A stretch of DNA of 64,000 bases from Termitomyces sp. T153 (taxonomy: Eukaryota; Basidiomycota; Agaricomycetes; Agaricales; Lyophyllaceae): NCBI GenBank assembly GCA_018296165.2, contig JACKQL020000140.1, positions 1 to 64,000 on the forward strand, given 5' to 3'. The translations under genes and the position numbers were made by a program. Of the stretch, positions 45,777 through 57,526 are shown piece after piece. Under the pieces are notes generated by a model that saw nothing but the letters and a program-made list of their open reading frames with translations, did no database searches and had not been told where the DNA came from. Each line of letters opens with the position of its first letter. Position 1 is the first letter of the stretch.

Positions 45777-48700
45777 TTAAGAGCGCCTTGTGCCAGGAAT
45801 GGTTCCGTCCAGACGACCATCCCTGCTACTCGCTCCGACCGTGAACGAGATTGTGCCATTGGGCCGACGCCAGCCTTGGGCGTCGACATCCCAAATTGAC
45901 AAGTCATATCGCGAGAGGTTGATAATGGCGGTCTTCGTCTCTCCAGGTTGCAATTCGATGTTTGTGAACCCTCTTAGAATGGAAGGCGGCTCACCCGAGG
46001 ATGCTGGCATGTGGAGGTATAGTTGTGGGATGTCGCCGCCATACCGGGAACCAGTATTGGTAACAGAGAAGGTGACGGAGTAAGCGGGCCTATGGAGCCT
46101 GGTAAAGGATTTAAATATATGCATCAGCAAAGTTATGCAGCTTCACATGCAAATGTCAAGAGACATACCAAAGAGCGGTCGAAGATCCCTGTCCAATTGG
46201 TGACGCTTTCCCAGCATTCCAAGCGCTTATCAATCCAGATTGCGTGTTGTCAGGCCCATGAATCGCCGATATCTTGAGATTGCTATAGGCAAACGTGGTG
46301 TAACTCAGTCCGAAGCCAAATTCAAAGCGAGGTGTGATGTTTCTCTGTAAACATCGCGTCAAGCGATAATCAAACAAAAAAATCTTAAAGAACATACAGC
46401 GTCGAAGTGACGGTAGTCAATTTCCAAACTAAATCAAATACTCTCAACATTGGATATCGAGACACAAGACGATGCTTACCCCTCAGTGTAAGGAATATTA
46501 AGGATATCTGCGGGTTGTCCACCCGTCACGAGTTGGGCGGGATAATCAGAAGCTTGCTTGGCAATGGTATATGGGAGTCTGCCGGAAGGATTCCAGTCAC
46601 CATAGAGGACATCTGTGATTGCATTTCCTGTCTCTTCTCCAGCTGCACCGGCCCAAAGAACCTAAGCATAACTCAATCAGGCTACACGTGAGAGTATACA
46701 CAGCTACGTACGGCGGTAACGTTGGGATGCTCAATCCAGGGCTCAATGATGAGGGGGCCCACGCTGTGCACGACGACGATCGTATTCTTGTTCTGAGCGG
46801 CAACAGCATTAACGAGATTGTCTCCCCCATGCCAGGCCGTCAAATTCTTCCTGCAGAGAATTTTCAATCCCATCTACGTTGATTCAGGTTCAAATCATGT
46901 ATACACACCGATCTCCTTCATTTCCGTCGACAGTGATGTATTCCTCACCAGAATCAGAGTTGATGAAGACGATGGCGGCAGATCTACCAATGGCCATGTT
47001 ACCGGCCCTCGGAAGGTTGAAATCGTCCAATATCCAAGAGATGCTGGTCCTGTCCTGGCGAGCGCGAGCCTGTATGGCTTCCAGAGGCTATCAAAGCGAT
47101 CGTCAGCCAAATCTTACAACTCATGCATGAAACAACTCACTGTAATGAGGTACGTGAAATTAGATGTGCCAGAACCCCATCCCATAGCCAAAACGCCATC
47201 ATTGCCTCCCTGATCAGAAAATTGATTGGGACCTATCTTACCAGGTCCGGCATCGCTGCCGACGAGGACCAAGCTCCTCGGCTTGTTCAGCGGTAGCGCG
47301 TTGTTAAGGTTCTTAAGGAGGACGACACTACCCGCACCTATTTCTCGCACGATTTTGTAATGGTCGTCTTGCACGTCCACATGTTCATTAGTTGTTTCGT
47401 CATCAGGACGGAAGGCATCGAAGTTAACTTTGGGGTACGAGGGGACGTCCTGCTGGAGATAGTACCAGGCAGCAAGAATACGGATAGCTGGAGATAAAAT
47501 TATAACTGGTCGCATCAAACCCGAAATCAATTACACACCCATGTCGTCGACTCGGGATTCTGGAATGGTGCCATTTTGGACGTAGGCAGTGAGATTAGGA
47601 CCGAAGTAGCTCGTGCCGGAGTTGAAGGTGACATCACCTAGATCATTGTCAGAGATTCTTTTCAGGAAACGAAAACGAGAATCACCGGGCATTGTCATCT
47701 GAGAGGAGAAATTGCTTAATCACATTTCGAGCGGGGAAACACTTGTAATCGACTTACATCTAATCCTGTAATAGCAGAGATGGTCGAGTGAGTGCTATTC
47801 ACTTGTTAATACTTTGAGTCAAAGTCAGTCAAAGTGCAACTCACGCTTGCCAGTCAGACATGATATCTGACAAGGTGTTTAACTCTATCAGTAATCCAAC
47901 CAGCCCTAGGAATTGTGAACTTACATCCTTGGAATCCGTACTCTCGCTTGACGATATCATTCATGACCTTGTCATTCTCGCAGGCATATGTTCCGTTAAC
48001 CAGATCTATGATGCACGCCAAGTTTAAAACGATCTAGATTTTCGAAGCTGAGCAACGTACTATAACTGCACATCATGCTCGCTACACCGGCCATGACGCT
48101 TTTCAGGAATGGATGAGTATAGATCTCGTGTTGAGTTCTATCATCGACATCAGAGCTTTCCTGAGTGCGCTTATGCTCTTGTTCACTAACAAAGGCTCAC
48201 ATCAGAAATTCGGATCTAGAAGGAATCTACGTATATACGTACTTATTGATAAGGTGCTTTGCACACGCCTGAACGCCTGCCGCTTGCATACCCAAGATTG
48301 TCTCATAGGCGGCCTCACCAGTCAGGAATGGGTCGGCACCAAAGCCTTCCCAGTTCCGCCCACCCTGTGCGATGCGTCCCATATTTATCATGGGTCCAAG
48401 AGCAACATTGACACCCTTGCTCTTGTGTTCTTGGCCCATGGCGTAACCCCGGGCACGGATGAGACGTCGATTAAAGCTGATAGATCATAGTATAGTCAAT
48501 GTTAACGTTGTGATTAAGGTACTCACGTGGCCGCGGTGTTGATGCCCGTAGGAAACGAGGTAACGAAGTCTCCAAATCGAACACCTAGGGGTGAATCCTT
48601 TGACATACTACAGGTGAGCAGCGGAATGATCTAACAGACAATGTATACCTCAAGACAGAGACCAGGCCAACCGCGTCCCGTGGTAGGCTCAATTGCAGGA

Positions 48701-49657
48701 ATATTGCCCTGATCAAGAGATCAGATTCTTTGTCAAAAACGGACACAAAAGACGTACGACGCAGCGACCGTTCATCCAACCTACTCCGGTGGCCACGCTA
48801 ACCTTCTCATCGAGAGTAAAATTGCTGATCTGTGGCAAAAATATCAGAAGGAGGAATGTCCAAGCGATCTTCTATTCGGTAGAATGACGATTAATGTAAA
48901 GGATTTGAACGTTTGCGAGAACTTCTCCGGCTGCGGCATAACCTCTCGTATATGGCAAGTCAAGTGACAGAAGCTCGCGACTTTGAAAACACGCATAACA
49001 CACGAGAAGTGTGGCGTGCGCGGTGCGAGATCGTTCAAGTTCGTGTGTAAAACGCACCTTGTCTTTAGCCTTAGCATAGGCCGCGGCCCAAGCCGGTGCG
49101 AAGTCCGGGATTAAAGGAGAGTTGACCTGAAGTAACGTGGTCAATATCACTAGAATAAATTCCATGGTCGTACGTACTGATGGTGGACTGTTAGGATCAG
49201 TTGCTGGGAATACACCAGGAACAGAGCTTTGCGAGGGAGTAGGGAATGGAGTGAACGTGTTAGAAGAGATGGAAACAGTGCTTATGGAAGACAAAGTTGA
49301 AGGAGAGGATGTTGTTGTTGCTTTTGTCGTTGGAATGGCTGCAGAAGATATCGGCACTGAAACTGAAGCACTTATAGCTGATGTCGAAGATCTGGGAATC
49401 GAGACAGAAGAGACGGGGACTACAGAACTGGGGACTGAGGCGGAAGAAACAGGAATTGGAGAGCTTATGAAAGATTTAGTCAGGGAAGAAGTAGTTAAAG
49501 CAGAGCTCTCGGACACGAGAGACGACCCAGTCGAGGTTGAAACCACAGCAGTCGAGACGGCCGACGCAGAGGACGTTGCACTGACCGACTCGGAGGCTGC
49601 ACTCACAAAGGAAACGAGGATGAAAAGTCCTTTTAAGAGCCCGTTCGAGGCGACCAT
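45777..49657 (-). CDS. GH3 beta-glucosidase, secreted (copy B)
   Basis: Nineteen exons from 49657-49178 to 46098-45777 give 912 residues in frame. A signal peptide ([17 protein letters not shown]) leads into about 125 residues composed mostly of Ser, Thr, Val and Ala, a mucin-like stalk. The catalytic domain follows: [15 protein letters not shown] and nucleophile Asp402 in IMSDWQATHST. Then come [27 protein letters not shown] and an FnIII-like C-terminus. Exon 11 (47686-47698) is only 13 bases, formed by an intron that copy A lacks. Start: the ATG before the signal peptide is used rather than one ten codons upstream. Duplicate of copy A; role in extracellular beta-glucan or cellulose degradation. 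Confidence 0.9.
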
Positions 49658-52600
49658 GGAGTTTAGCTTTGAAGGGAGTGTACACAACGAAATAATCGAT
49701 CGTCAGCTACTTAAAGTAAATTCAGAGTTTGCATGGACAGGGGACGAAACCGATCGCGAATGCTTATGTAATATCCATGTTCATGTCTGATTAATGATTG
49801 CCGAATCACAGGGCCGGGAGCTCGGTTTAGCTGCGACTATTTCTGTGCGACTTGTCACAAGACGTGTTCCACTGCCGTTGAGGGTCTCCACAACCCTATG
49901 CGGATAACAGACCTCTCTCCTAGAAAACATCCCACGACAAGGGTAATGTCTAGCCTTGAATCACTTAATCGGCACCAGTGACTTGTTTTCTTTTCAAGTA
50001 TTCCGAACCCACCAAACACGCACGCTTCAAGCCATGTATGTGACCAGAGCCACACGACGTTCTGATTATGATACGCACTAGCACTACGTTAAAAAAAAAT
50101 GACGGATCTTATGCCCAGGTGACTGAGCAGGTGATTATGGAATCCTACGGAAATCGCCTCTTTAGGTCCGTAATTACGGAAAATTTATGCATGAGGAAAA
50201 TATCCGAGTGGACGCTATCATTGCGCTTCTCGTCAGAAGTGTCAGAAGGCCCTCTAACATAATATGTACATACAATTTGGCCTACAACCGCTTGTTCATC
50301 CACAACCAGGAGGTAAATTCTTTTCCACACACCGAAGTCCGTGTATTTTTGTCCATTGATGGACGTGATTTCTATCTCCATTCTACACAAATAACTGGTA
50401 TCGTCTTCTGGGCCGGCCCGAATTGTGAGTGCATAACAGAATGTAAGATGTAGGTAAGTGTAAGTTCTGTGAAAGACCACGTATCTTTAAAGAAAATATC
50501 AAGCCTCTGATTGGGAGTTCTCATCGGCAATTTGAAGGTCAAAACGAGTACGTCTTCTCTTGAAGTTGATATATCGGATATCCCATCGAACTTCATATGG
50601 TACGGCGCAACATCTTTCGGGATACATCCACGGTGCAATGTATGGTGAACGTTACAGAGTCTAACTTGGTAGGCCGGTAGATCTTTCACTAGTATAGCCT
50701 TGTGAATGTTGTCGCACACACTGGCATCATTATCTTGCAACGTCGTAAGGTTTTTAGCAAAACCTTTTTGTTGGCTCAGCCAAGCCCCCTTCTCTGGGTG
50801 CTATGTAAATATGAACACTCTTTGACCAAAATTGCATCCATCTCTCTCCAAGTTTGACATATGTAAGGAATTTTACACTTATAGACTACATTTGTTGATA
50901 GTTCCAAGCTTCCCTAGAATGTTCTTGATGAGATGTTCAGTTTCTAAACTGTTAACAATTCGTTTCAAGATTATCGATTGCGCTTTCGTGCACACTATCT
51001 CTTTATTCGTGTATATCCTTGACCACTGCCCCTCGAACACTAATCTTGCATCAATAGTTACTTGCCACTCGATCAACTAAGCACAAGTCTCATCAGGAAT
51101 GCTTGGCAGTTCATTGCACTCCTCACACTTGCTATCGCTTTCAACTCCTCTACATCGTTCTTGATTGACTCGTATGGGATACAGACCAACTCTGGCGCCA
51201 CCGTCACTGGGGGAAGTGTCCTGATAGCCAAAAGTGTCGGGTGTGTCTCAAAGCACAATGTGATATCTACATCGTGTATGTATGTAGACGGAACCCGGGC
51301 CCTTGGATATAGGGGTTGGTCGAAGAAGAGAGAACATTATGATCATTGCGATCGCATTCAAGATGCCAGTACATCGTCAGATTAACGATTTGGATTCTCT
51401 TCGAACTGTTGCTTTACATGTTCAAGTCCTTATAAATTGGTCGGTTTCTATAAATTGACAGTAATCGTAATTGTTCATGAATGGAACACTTCTTTCATGA
51501 GGTTGAACGATACTTAGACCCAGTGATATCGATAGCTGCATAAATCATGAACGATGCACAATACTCGATTTACCCAGTCACATAGGCAGTAAATGGAAGC
51601 GTGGTATGAGCAATATATCAATGTGGACGAGCAGACAACTGCAGAAATGTATATCTCAAATACGTAGAATGTTCTGTAGAAAGAGACAGATAGATCCACA
51701 ATGGTGAGATTCTTTGACACACATGCAGATGTGGGATGTGGCAAAAGTGTAAGAACCGTTTTATGATAGGCGTATATACGTACTTGGTATGCTCTAAGCT
51801 CTGGCCCATAACATGTATACCACCTTGATATACTCTTGGAATCATCAAACTTCGTACGTACAACGTCTGCGGAGAACGAGGATCAGTAAGGAGAACTTAT
51901 CATCAGCCATGAACCGTATCGTACACAGCGTCATCAGTCACTACTGAACTCCTCTAGTATTCGATCTCGGTGGGAGGCGTGTCAATGGGTGGAGAGGGAT
52001 TCGGAACACACACCTCTCATCTGCTTATCGAATTCCAGACTACTGAAGCTACGTTTCGACCGAATCTGCAGGAGGTATCTTACGTAAGAAATGGAGGTCA
52101 TCTCGTTTTTCATCTACCTCCCTTGAAAATTTTTGCGTGGCGTCAAGGATATTTCAAGGATATTGGCCGGGAGAAATCCTCTGGCGTATAATGGCAGCGT
52201 CGTGGCAGACGACTCAACTGAGGAGTTTCAAGCTGGACGGTTTCAGTAGCCTCAAGTCAAAACACGGATCCGATGTTACACAGTCACGGTAATGAAGACA
52301 CGATTGTGACTCGCGAACTTATGTATCACGAGGCGTTACTTCTCCAAGCCGTGGACATGACTCTCCGATGACGCAAACGACGCAGAACGCGTCATAGGAA
52401 ATGTTCTACATATCATCGACTCATCATACAGCTATATGATGTAAACGTTGTATAAAAACCCCCACATCGGATCCATTCGAAAGGTTATTTAGCCCCGGGC
52501 ATCTCAGGTCTCCGAGTCATCATTCAACAAGTGTCACCTATTTTTATCATTCATCTAACCACAATGGTCAGCTTTATGTTAGCTTTATGTTCTTCAGCGC

Positions 52601-52984
52601 TGTTGATCGTATTTCATACATGTGTCATCAACTCTATAGGGTTCTGTGTTTTCTGCGATAGGACGCGGAATCAGTTCCATAATCTCCGCAATCGCGAGTG
52701 TTTTCATGGCCATTGTCAATGCGATCACATCAGTGAGTTGTACCTTCAGAGTCCGTCTATAACTTCTCTCAAACTTTCTTTATCAGATAATTGTGACAAT
52801 CTTTGATGTGATTGCAGACATTCTTTGCTGTCGATGCTGTGGGTCTCGTAGATCTGGACGCCGATATGGACGTAGGAGGCGTGGCGCCGCCGCTTATTAG
52901 GATGGAGCATGGAGTGCTGAGCACAAAACCATACCATCGTATAGCATACCAAAAACCCACGTCACACGTTCTATTCAGAGCATT
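49658..52984. other. Gene-poor region of 3.3 kb
   Basis: No convincing gene. A minus-strand pair of frames at 50740-50145 (FDGISDISTSREDVLVLTFKLP, then YLCRMEIEITSINGQKYTDFG) looks somewhat protein-like but lacks joined exons or known motifs; it may be a remnant. Short frames near 51073-51385, 51618-51863 and 52531-52806 show nothing I recognise. Confidence 0.35.
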
Positions 52985-53838
52985 AAGAGGGAAGGCACTT
53001 TTCCTGGCCAAAAGACATCACTCCCTTGTTTTCATTATATCAGCGCTCGTCATAAGCAAGCATCACTCTGGTCTCGAATTCTTGAATAATTCCAGATGAG
53101 TTTGCGCTGCTTCCTTGTTCACATGCGCACATCCATATGCAGTGGGAATTTCACATTCGGTCACTAACCAATGGTGCCCGCTATCACCAGTAAGAAAGAC
53201 CCAGCCTCCATCAGCGTACGTACGGACAAGAACGTTGATATGGCCAGGCAGTGTCCTGGAGCGTCGATATTGTAGAGACTACCATCATATAAGTCAAGTG
53301 CGTGAGAGAATGGACCGACAGGGCTCCACCCCTCAGAGTCAAGATAGGTTGCACGATCAATGGGGAGGAGATCAAAAACGTATGATGAGGTAGGATCAGA
53401 TGGATATTCTGGGTTGAAGAGGGATGCAGCGCTAATACCAACAAGAAACTTTGCTCGACGGAAATAACTTCGTGTTGCCCACATGATCGAAATGACAATG
53501 TGAGGAGACAAACGACGTCGATGTCTGTCGAGGAAAGGCCGCCCTTTGCTAGAGATTCGACAAGATCCTGCCTGACCTCCAGTGAGAACTTGGTATTGGC
53601 ATCGATAGTGTAAGCGCGCGGGGGGTAATTGTGCCAGTCTTTCCGTATATCAAGATCAAATAGAAATTTATCGCTTTTCGTTGTGTGTTGAACGAGAAAC
53701 GAAAGGGATGGGGCATACAGAATTGTCTCTGATATTGTTGAGATGGATGTACATCTTCAGAGGAAGGCCGATTATGCCTGATTCCAGGGGCGAAACGTAG
53801 CAGAAGGTCTAATCAGTGCTTGAAGGCGGGAGGTTCAT
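52985..53838 (-). pseudogene. Decayed metallo-beta-lactamase-fold hydrolase
   Basis: Minus-strand remains parallel the gene at 38827-39726 along its length: MNLPPSSTD start (53838), KFLFDL...RKDWHNYPP, ESLAKGG, the metal motif HCHFDHVGN (near 53500), WSPVGPFSHALDLY, GDSGHHW and a trailing ARKSAFPL. The pieces lie in different phases, with shifts just before and after HCHFDH and near the GH..PGH region. There is a stop nine codons after the start. The metal-binding residues survive in fragments only, so no enzyme is made. Confidence 0.8.
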
Positions 53839-55266
53839 GCTTTAAGTACAGATTGAGCCAACATCGTCAACAACGGAAAGGATAGAGACAATCAACATTC
53901 GAAAAGGATGCCTAGTCGTCGCAGACCTGAAAAAAAATTCTGGCTCTTACTAATAGATACCTGAGTAATCTCACAGAATCAAGAGGGCGAAAGAAAAACG
54001 ACAAACCGGACAGTCAGACGTTGATGGGTAATACGATTATGGCATTCACCTGTGAGATAAGTGCAGAAGTTCGGGAATACAATCAGCATGTGGTACTTAG
54101 ACTTAGATATAAATGACTCGGAGATAGGATCGTTCCTGATCAAAGAGAAAAAATCATCTCTATTTTCTTCTTTGCACCACGACTCGTTGCGCGCAAGTAG
54201 ACTAGCGTCCCCTGGAGTCCTCCAGCACCCCAAATACCAATGTGGCGTCAAGAACGATAACAAAAAGCTCCTTCGGGCCGGACATCACACTGAAGACAAC
54301 TATACTGATCCGAATAAATATACTTTTCGTGGAGTTGTAGGAGTCGGTAATCAGTCTGCTGGACTCAAAATGTCAAACTGGTTGGCTCAAGAGAATGAGT
54401 CGGAAAGACAGAAATGTTGCAGAAGACAAGCTGACCTTACGCAAGAGGGGTCCAAGGTGTCCCGCTCAAGGTGGAATAACGAAATTCGATAAAGAACGGT
54501 GGATAAAACAAGTACAAGACAAAATCTGCATAAGAAAGGTACTGGATAGGGCAGCGGTAAGCCACAAGCTTATGAAAATACCCTTGCTAATGTGAACAAG
54601 GTCGGTCCAATTGTAGGAAAGCAAGAAGCGATAGAGCGCCCGGTTCGTTTTGTTGAAAGCAGAGGTGAGTGGGCTGTGCGATCCCCGCAGTCTACAGAGC
54701 TAGATGAACCAATATGAGATATGGTAACCATTTACCATTCACATTGCAGAGGCGCGTAAGTATGTGTTTTGAAATGCAGGTCATCCTGATTCCTGCATAC
54801 TTGACTACAAAGTCGAATACTTAGCACTGAAGGATGGTTACTAAGACGAAACCGGCTAGCGTTGGAATTCGAGGATGCCATTTCACTGTCAGACTATCTC
54901 AAAGCACATATATATGCGTGAGTACTGAGTAACTTGCATGATGCTATGTGTGCTGATGTCTTTGTTCCTGGACGAGTTCGAATAGACCGGCACTTGATCA
55001 GGCTGGCTAGATCTCTCTAAATCTGTGACGGAGGCAATCTTGCTCATTCAAGTTGGCTTGCTTTCACTAGTTTTTCCGCACACGACACACGACCATAGCC
55101 CGTTCCTCTGCAATCTCATGAATTCCCGACTTCACATATGATCCGCTGCACGACCTTTTACTGAGCTTGATCCTCACCAGCTATAGCCGACGCCGTGGGA
55201 TCTTTGAAGGGACATCTTGTGCCAGTGATCCCATCACTCTCGAGCATTTGTAAACTCACCCTCACT
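53839..55266. other. Intergenic region, no gene recognised
   Basis: Frames of up to 143 codons (54061-54492, plus) show no motifs and no splice-supported extension. The last few hundred bases are upstream sequence of the cyclase gene. Confidence 0.4.
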
Positions 55267-56954
55267 ATGAGACTTCCTTCTTTTGACGAACTTCCGGATT
55301 TTCATGACCAGCCCGGATGTGCTTGGTCTGTCTGGCCAGAGAAGGATGAGCTTGGTACTGTTAATCTTCTAACTGAGGAGGTCGTGAAACGTGCTGCACA
55401 AGAGGAAATCCGGTATTTGCTATCCTTCGCAACATTGGAGATACGGAATTTCATTCGTAACGTAGGACCGGAAAGTCTATTTCACTCAATTGGTAATTTG
55501 TCTTGTATCTGTATTTGTTATTTCTTGTTGATCTGTGGAAACAGGCCAGTCAACTTTCCTGAGCATGTAATCAAATTCATATAACATCAAATGTCTATCT
55601 TTGAACCACGATGTTTAGCCGGCTTTCGAGCGGAAGACTCCTGAGGTCACTCAATCCATTAAGATACCGCAAGTCTTAACTGTGAGAGATGATGAAATTC
55701 ACTTGGTACGCCGTCTTTACTCGCAATCTGATGTTCATTCTTATGCTTCTGCGATTTGCGACCAGAATACTCAATCCGGTACCCAATGGGATGGTATGAG
55801 ACACTTCGGTCTTGTACACGACGGTGTCTATTACAAAGGGTTCGAGAAATCCTCTGAGTATTAGCGAGTCCATCAGCTGATTAGGATCCCAGTATTCCTG
55901 CGGATTCACTTCCTCTCGGACGTCATCCCATTCCTGACCCTCTAAACATCGACCCCAAGCTCAGTAAACTCGGAATACAGAGTATGTCTTCGATGTCCAC
56001 AAGCGTCCCAATACCATTTCATATCAATTCAGACTGGGCCAAACATGGTATCTGCGGGCGCGGAGTCCTCCTCGATCTCGTGCACTTCTATACTGAAGGA
56101 GGTAAAGACCTACCCTACGACCCCTTCGAATCCCATCCAATTGGTGTCGCGGATTTGGAAGCATGCGCCAAGAAACAAGGTGTTGAATTCAGGCCAGGTG
56201 ACATTCTGCTCCTCCGCGCTGGATTCATTAGAAAGTATAACACAACCACGAACGAAATACGTGCTGTACTTGGTTCAAAGGAAGAAACCTTGTTAGTTTC
56301 TTCACCTAGCTGAGTTCATCTACAATCCATCAATTGATTTTTAGTGCGGGTATCGTTAATTCAATTGATATGAAGCGTTTCCTTTGGTACGAAGTCCTTC
56401 CTGGTAGATAATTCGTGTCCTGATAATTGTCCACGCAGGAATAATCATTTTGCTGCTGTGGCGTCTGATCAACCTGCACTCGAGGTAAAACTCTTGCCCT
56501 CCACCTTTTCATGATGTGCTTCAAGTTCTCTCAAAACAGTGCTGGCCTGCTCCTAAGGGTACACATCATTTGCATGAGGTGAACCTGGGTTATCCTATAT
56601 CAATCAATGTATAGTTGACACCGTTTACGCAGACATTACTAGGGCAAGTCTTGGTCCTCTTTGTTGAATCCAACCTCTTACCTTGAACCAGCTTGTGGGG
56701 TATGCCCATCGGTAAGTTTAACTCCTTATCATCTCAGCAATATTCTTGACGAGGTCTGTTCTCAGGTGAATTCTTCGACCTCGAAGACCTTGCAGAGTAC
56801 TGTAAGGAAACCGGCCGCTATACTTTCTATTTCTCGTCTTGGCCATTGAACATGTATTTTTCTTCACTCTACGAAACTGTTCCACTTATGACGTTTAATG
56901 CCTGCAGAATCGGAGGTTGTGCCAGCCCTGCTAATGCGGCAGCTCAGTTCTAAA
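55267..56954 (+). CDS. Cyclase-family protein (PF04199-type, kynurenine formamidase-like fold)
   Basis: Fourteen exons (55267-55412, 55466-55492, 55545-55566, 55619-55705, 55766-55839, 55893-55981, 56033-56291, 56345-56386, 56439-56484, 56540-56578, 56633-56643, 56692-56711, 56766-56853, 56909-56954) give 331 residues in frame. Recognisable stretches are NTQSGTQWDGMRHFG, NWAKHGICGRGVLLDL, FRPGDILLLRAGF, NNHFAAVASDQPALE and GLWGMPIGEFFDL. The family includes metal-dependent amidohydrolases; in fungal members TQWDG stands at the HxGTHxD metal site. Substrate unknown. Exon 11 is 11 bases long and is followed by an intron with a GC donor (56644). Confidence 0.85.
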
Positions 56955-57526
56955 GGTATTCGCAAAATCACCTTTCTGGTTTAAGGACCAGATCTTTTAT
57001 TCAGTAAAGCGACGATCGAATAGATAGAGATACTTGCGGATATGTATAGTCGCCCTTACACCAAAGATCAATGAGAGGAATCAACTGCCTCGTACTCTAA
57101 TTCAGTTTATGGGCTTTCTTTCAGTATGTTATCAAGAAACATGGTAGTGTGGCAATCATACGACAAAGATTCAACACTTGATAGTATATACGTCGGATGT
57201 CCGATAAACATATGTAAGTATGAAATATTCAAGTTCGATATATATCACTCAGTGGCGTCTGGGACTTGGCATTGCCATAAATGTCATTCGACACTTTGCA
57301 GGTCTGAGGTTAGGGCACGCGCGAATGACATAAGGCGAGCAAGATTCCCTTCTATACGTTGGCCTCAGTATGCACTTAAGCTATTATATATATGGAGGCT
57401 AAGTATTGTGGAAGGCAAGGTGGAAAGACAAAGGCTGTGGATGTGACATGACACGGCCCGTCACACCACAATTCACCTCTCGACGCCCGCCGCCCAGCCA
57501 CCACACTGGTTTTTTACGCGTTCAAC
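56955..57526. other. Spacer between the cyclase and SNF2 genes
   Basis: A 106-codon plus-strand frame at 57126-57446 has no motif and is probably chance. The bases before 57527 form the leader of the SNF2 gene. Confidence 0.45.

Noticed and set aside
49137..49790. 217-codon plus-strand frame rich in Glu, Val and Thr
   Set aside because: It is the antisense of the Ser/Thr-rich exon 1 of GH3 copy B; the low-complexity sense strand keeps the opposite frame open.
51618..51863. Possible GH3 remnant (YQGGIHVMGQSLEHTK)
   Set aside because: The resemblance to the GH3 block GGVQACAKH is too short, and no neighbouring GH3 motifs are found.
57126..57446. 106-codon plus-strand frame
   Set aside because: No motif, atypical composition, and it lies just upstream of the SNF2 gene.
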